6,875 nt of DNA from an uncultured Thermoleophilia bacterium (GTDB lineage: Bacteria > Actinomycetota > Thermoleophilia > UBA2241). The DNA lies in contig CAIXSE010000203.1 in assembly GCA_903921965.1 (NCBI GenBank), positions 1-6,875 on the forward strand, given 5' to 3'. Shown in pieces: positions 6,146 to 6,875 of this stretch (positions within the stretch are counted from its first letter, which is position 1; the number at the start of each line of letters is the position of its first letter). Under the pieces are notes generated by a model. It was given only the letters and a program-made list of their open reading frames with translations, was not told where the DNA came from and made no database searches. The translations under genes and the position numbers were made by a program.

Positions 6146-6454
6146 TCAGCCGCGCGTCTCGGCGAAGCGCTTGAACTCGGCCAGGTCCCGCTCGAGGTGC
6201 GCGCCCACGGCGGCCTCGGCGGCCTCGTTGCCCTCGTACGTCACGCGCACGGTGACGCGGGTGCGGTCGCCGGGGAGCTTCTCCATCGCCACCATGCCGG
6301 CCTGCTCCGCGTCCTCGGCGAGCGACCACTCCACATCGGCCTCGGTGCTCGTGCGGTAGTGGCCCACGAGGCTGCGGAACATGAACTCGGTCCACTCGTG
6401 ATCGGCGGCGCTGATGTCGGTGTCCACCTCGACGGAACGCTCGATGGTCGGCAT
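6146..6454 (-). CDS. Compact SRPBCC-like (cyclase/dehydrase-type) small protein
   Basis: The 102-residue product resembles the bacterial SRPBCC/polyketide-cyclase-like group that begins with a SIEVDVPVS-type strand and ends with DLERFKEFIEARG. Here these read IERSVEVDTDIS and DLAEFKRFAETRG, and the middle has VEW...AGMV...LPGDRTRVTVRVTYE, which also fits. Members I recall are about 140-150 residues. About 40 residues between the first helix (HEWTEF) and the VEW strand seem to be absent, so the ligand cavity would be reduced. ATG 6454 follows AGGAGG with a normal spacer. No signal peptide or membrane segment is seen. The true ligand or role is unknown for this group. The neighbouring S9 gene lies 367 bp downstream on the same strand and is probably a separate unit. 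Confidence 0.7.
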   Translation of the reverse strand: MPTIERSVEVDTDISAADHEWTEFMFRSLVGHYRTSTEADVEWSLAEDAEQAGMVAMEKLPGDRTRVTVRVTYEGNEAAEAAVGAHLERDLAEFKRFAETRG

Positions 6455-6559
6455 GGTGCCCTCCTGTCGGGTTCGTGGTCCTCGGTGCCCTGTTTCTCCC
6501 AAGCTGAGCCCCCTCAAACGGCGGGGAGGCTGCCCTGAGCAGTCCCGCGCCGTCGTCCG

Positions 6560-6580
6560 CCCACCCCCCCTCCCTCCCCC
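6560..6580 (-). promoter_or_regulatory. G-quadruplex motif upstream of the SRPBCC-like gene
   Basis: On the minus strand the tract reads G5-A-G3-A-G7-T-G3, four G-runs joined by single-base loops, which is the most stable class of G4 motif. It lies on the coding strand of the SRPBCC-like gene, about 105 bases upstream of its ATG. An adjacent CCCCC-T-GGGGG hairpin (6576-6586) and a CCGGGGG-G-CCCCCGG palindrome (6600-6614) add structure. A regulatory role is inferred. Confidence 0.45.
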
Positions 6581-6642
6581 TGGGGGCCGGCGGCCCGCTC
6601 CGGGGGGCCCCCGGCCGGGCATCCGCAGACGCCTCCGCACCG

Positions 6643-6875
6643 GTGGCGCTCGTGCTCGAGCACGAGCCGCTGATGCGCCTGCTCGTGCTCCCCGCGGTGC
6701 GCCGGCTCGGCTTCGCCGTCGCCGCCGCCGACGGCGCGGGCTCTGCGGCGGTCGCGGCCGTCTTCGTGCCGCTCGACCGCGGCGGAGACTGCCGCCGCGC
6801 CTGCGAAGCGGCGCGCGGCGGCCCCGCGCCTCGGGCCGGCCGAGCGGGTGCGGCGCCGCTCGTGGCCGGGTACGC
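6643..6875 (+). CDS. Partial open frame resembling a degenerate response-regulator receiver
   Basis: The frame is open from 6508 to the window edge, after a TGA at 6505. From GTG 6643 it reads VALVLEHEPLMRLLV, then VRRLGFAVAAADG, VAAVFVPLDRGGD and APLVAGY. These follow the order of a CheY-like receiver: acidic pocket (usually DDEP, here EHEP), helix 1, strand 2 with ADG, phospho-acceptor strand, and the strand 4 region. The phospho-acceptor position is Pro or a shifted Asp, and helix 2 is about five residues short, so phosphorylation is doubtful. Third-position GC is high, as expected for coding DNA here. There is no clear SD before GTG 6643, so the start is uncertain. It could be a divergent pseudo-receiver, a decayed gene or a chance frame. 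Confidence 0.4.
   Translation, partial: MALVLEHEPLMRLLVLPAVRRLGFAVAAADGAGSAAVAAVFVPLDRGGDCRRACEAARGGPAPRAGRAGAAPLVAGY
6648..6667. repeat. 20-bp perfect palindrome centred on CTCGAG
   Basis: GCTCGTGCTCGAGCACGAGC is its own reverse complement. It lies at the start of the putative receiver-like frame and encodes part of LVLEHEP there. The arm GCTCGTGCTC recurs once, 30 bp further on. It may be a regulator site at the 5' end of the gene or a by-product of GC-rich codons. Confidence 0.4.

Noticed and set aside
5936..6538. 200-residue plus-strand open frame over the intergenic region and the SRPBCC-like gene
   Set aside because: It is antisense to the SRPBCC-like gene over most of its length, has no SD and has shadow-type composition.
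6455..6640. N-terminal extension of the SRPBCC-like protein
   Set aside because: The extension is Gly/Arg/Pro-rich and includes the G-quadruplex tract. ATG 6454 has an AGGAGG SD and matches the family N-terminus.

Overview
This is a high-GC bacterial window with strong G/C preference at third codon positions and strong Shine-Dalgarno (SD) sequences. The gene content fits a high-GC bacterium. A Deinococcota (Truepera-like) or actinobacterial source is a guess, because nothing in the window fixes the taxon.

Positions 1-1942, minus strand, hold a tightly packed purine operon, purS-purQ-purL. The genes encode the three parts of the small-type FGAM synthase, and purL runs off the left edge. purQ and purL overlap by ATGA, and purS and purQ are 7 bp apart. 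The short leader upstream of purS has a perfect 10-bp inverted repeat in which one arm contains the purS SD, so it is a candidate translational switch or operator.

Positions 2024-3979 form a redox block. A minus-strand AhpD/carboxymuconolactone-decarboxylase-like protein with a CxxC motif is divergent from a plus-strand fusion of a glutaredoxin to an AhpF/thioredoxin-reductase-type flavoprotein. The gap between them contains a dyad placed between two back-to-back -10-like hexamers, which suggests shared control. The fusion probably passes NAD(P)H electrons through its own glutaredoxin domain to a peroxidase or disulfide partner, and the AhpD-like neighbour is the obvious candidate.

The fusion gene converges on an S9-family serine peptidase (3982-5778, minus). 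A 50-bp perfect palindrome fills the space between the two stop codons and looks like a bidirectional terminator. Upstream of the peptidase are 367 bp without a credible gene. This stretch holds two closely related dyads (TCRACCC-N2-GGGYTGA) that may be operator sites.

The right end has a small, unusually compact SRPBCC-like protein (6146-6454, minus) with a very strong G-quadruplex motif about 105 bases upstream, on its coding strand. After it, an open plus-strand frame cut by the window edge resembles a degenerate response-regulator receiver.

No tRNA, rRNA, CRISPR array, insertion sequence or prophage signal was seen. The most noteworthy items are the glutaredoxin-AhpF fusion with its divergent AhpD-like neighbour, the purS leader inverted repeat, the 50-bp palindrome and the paired dyads upstream of the peptidase.
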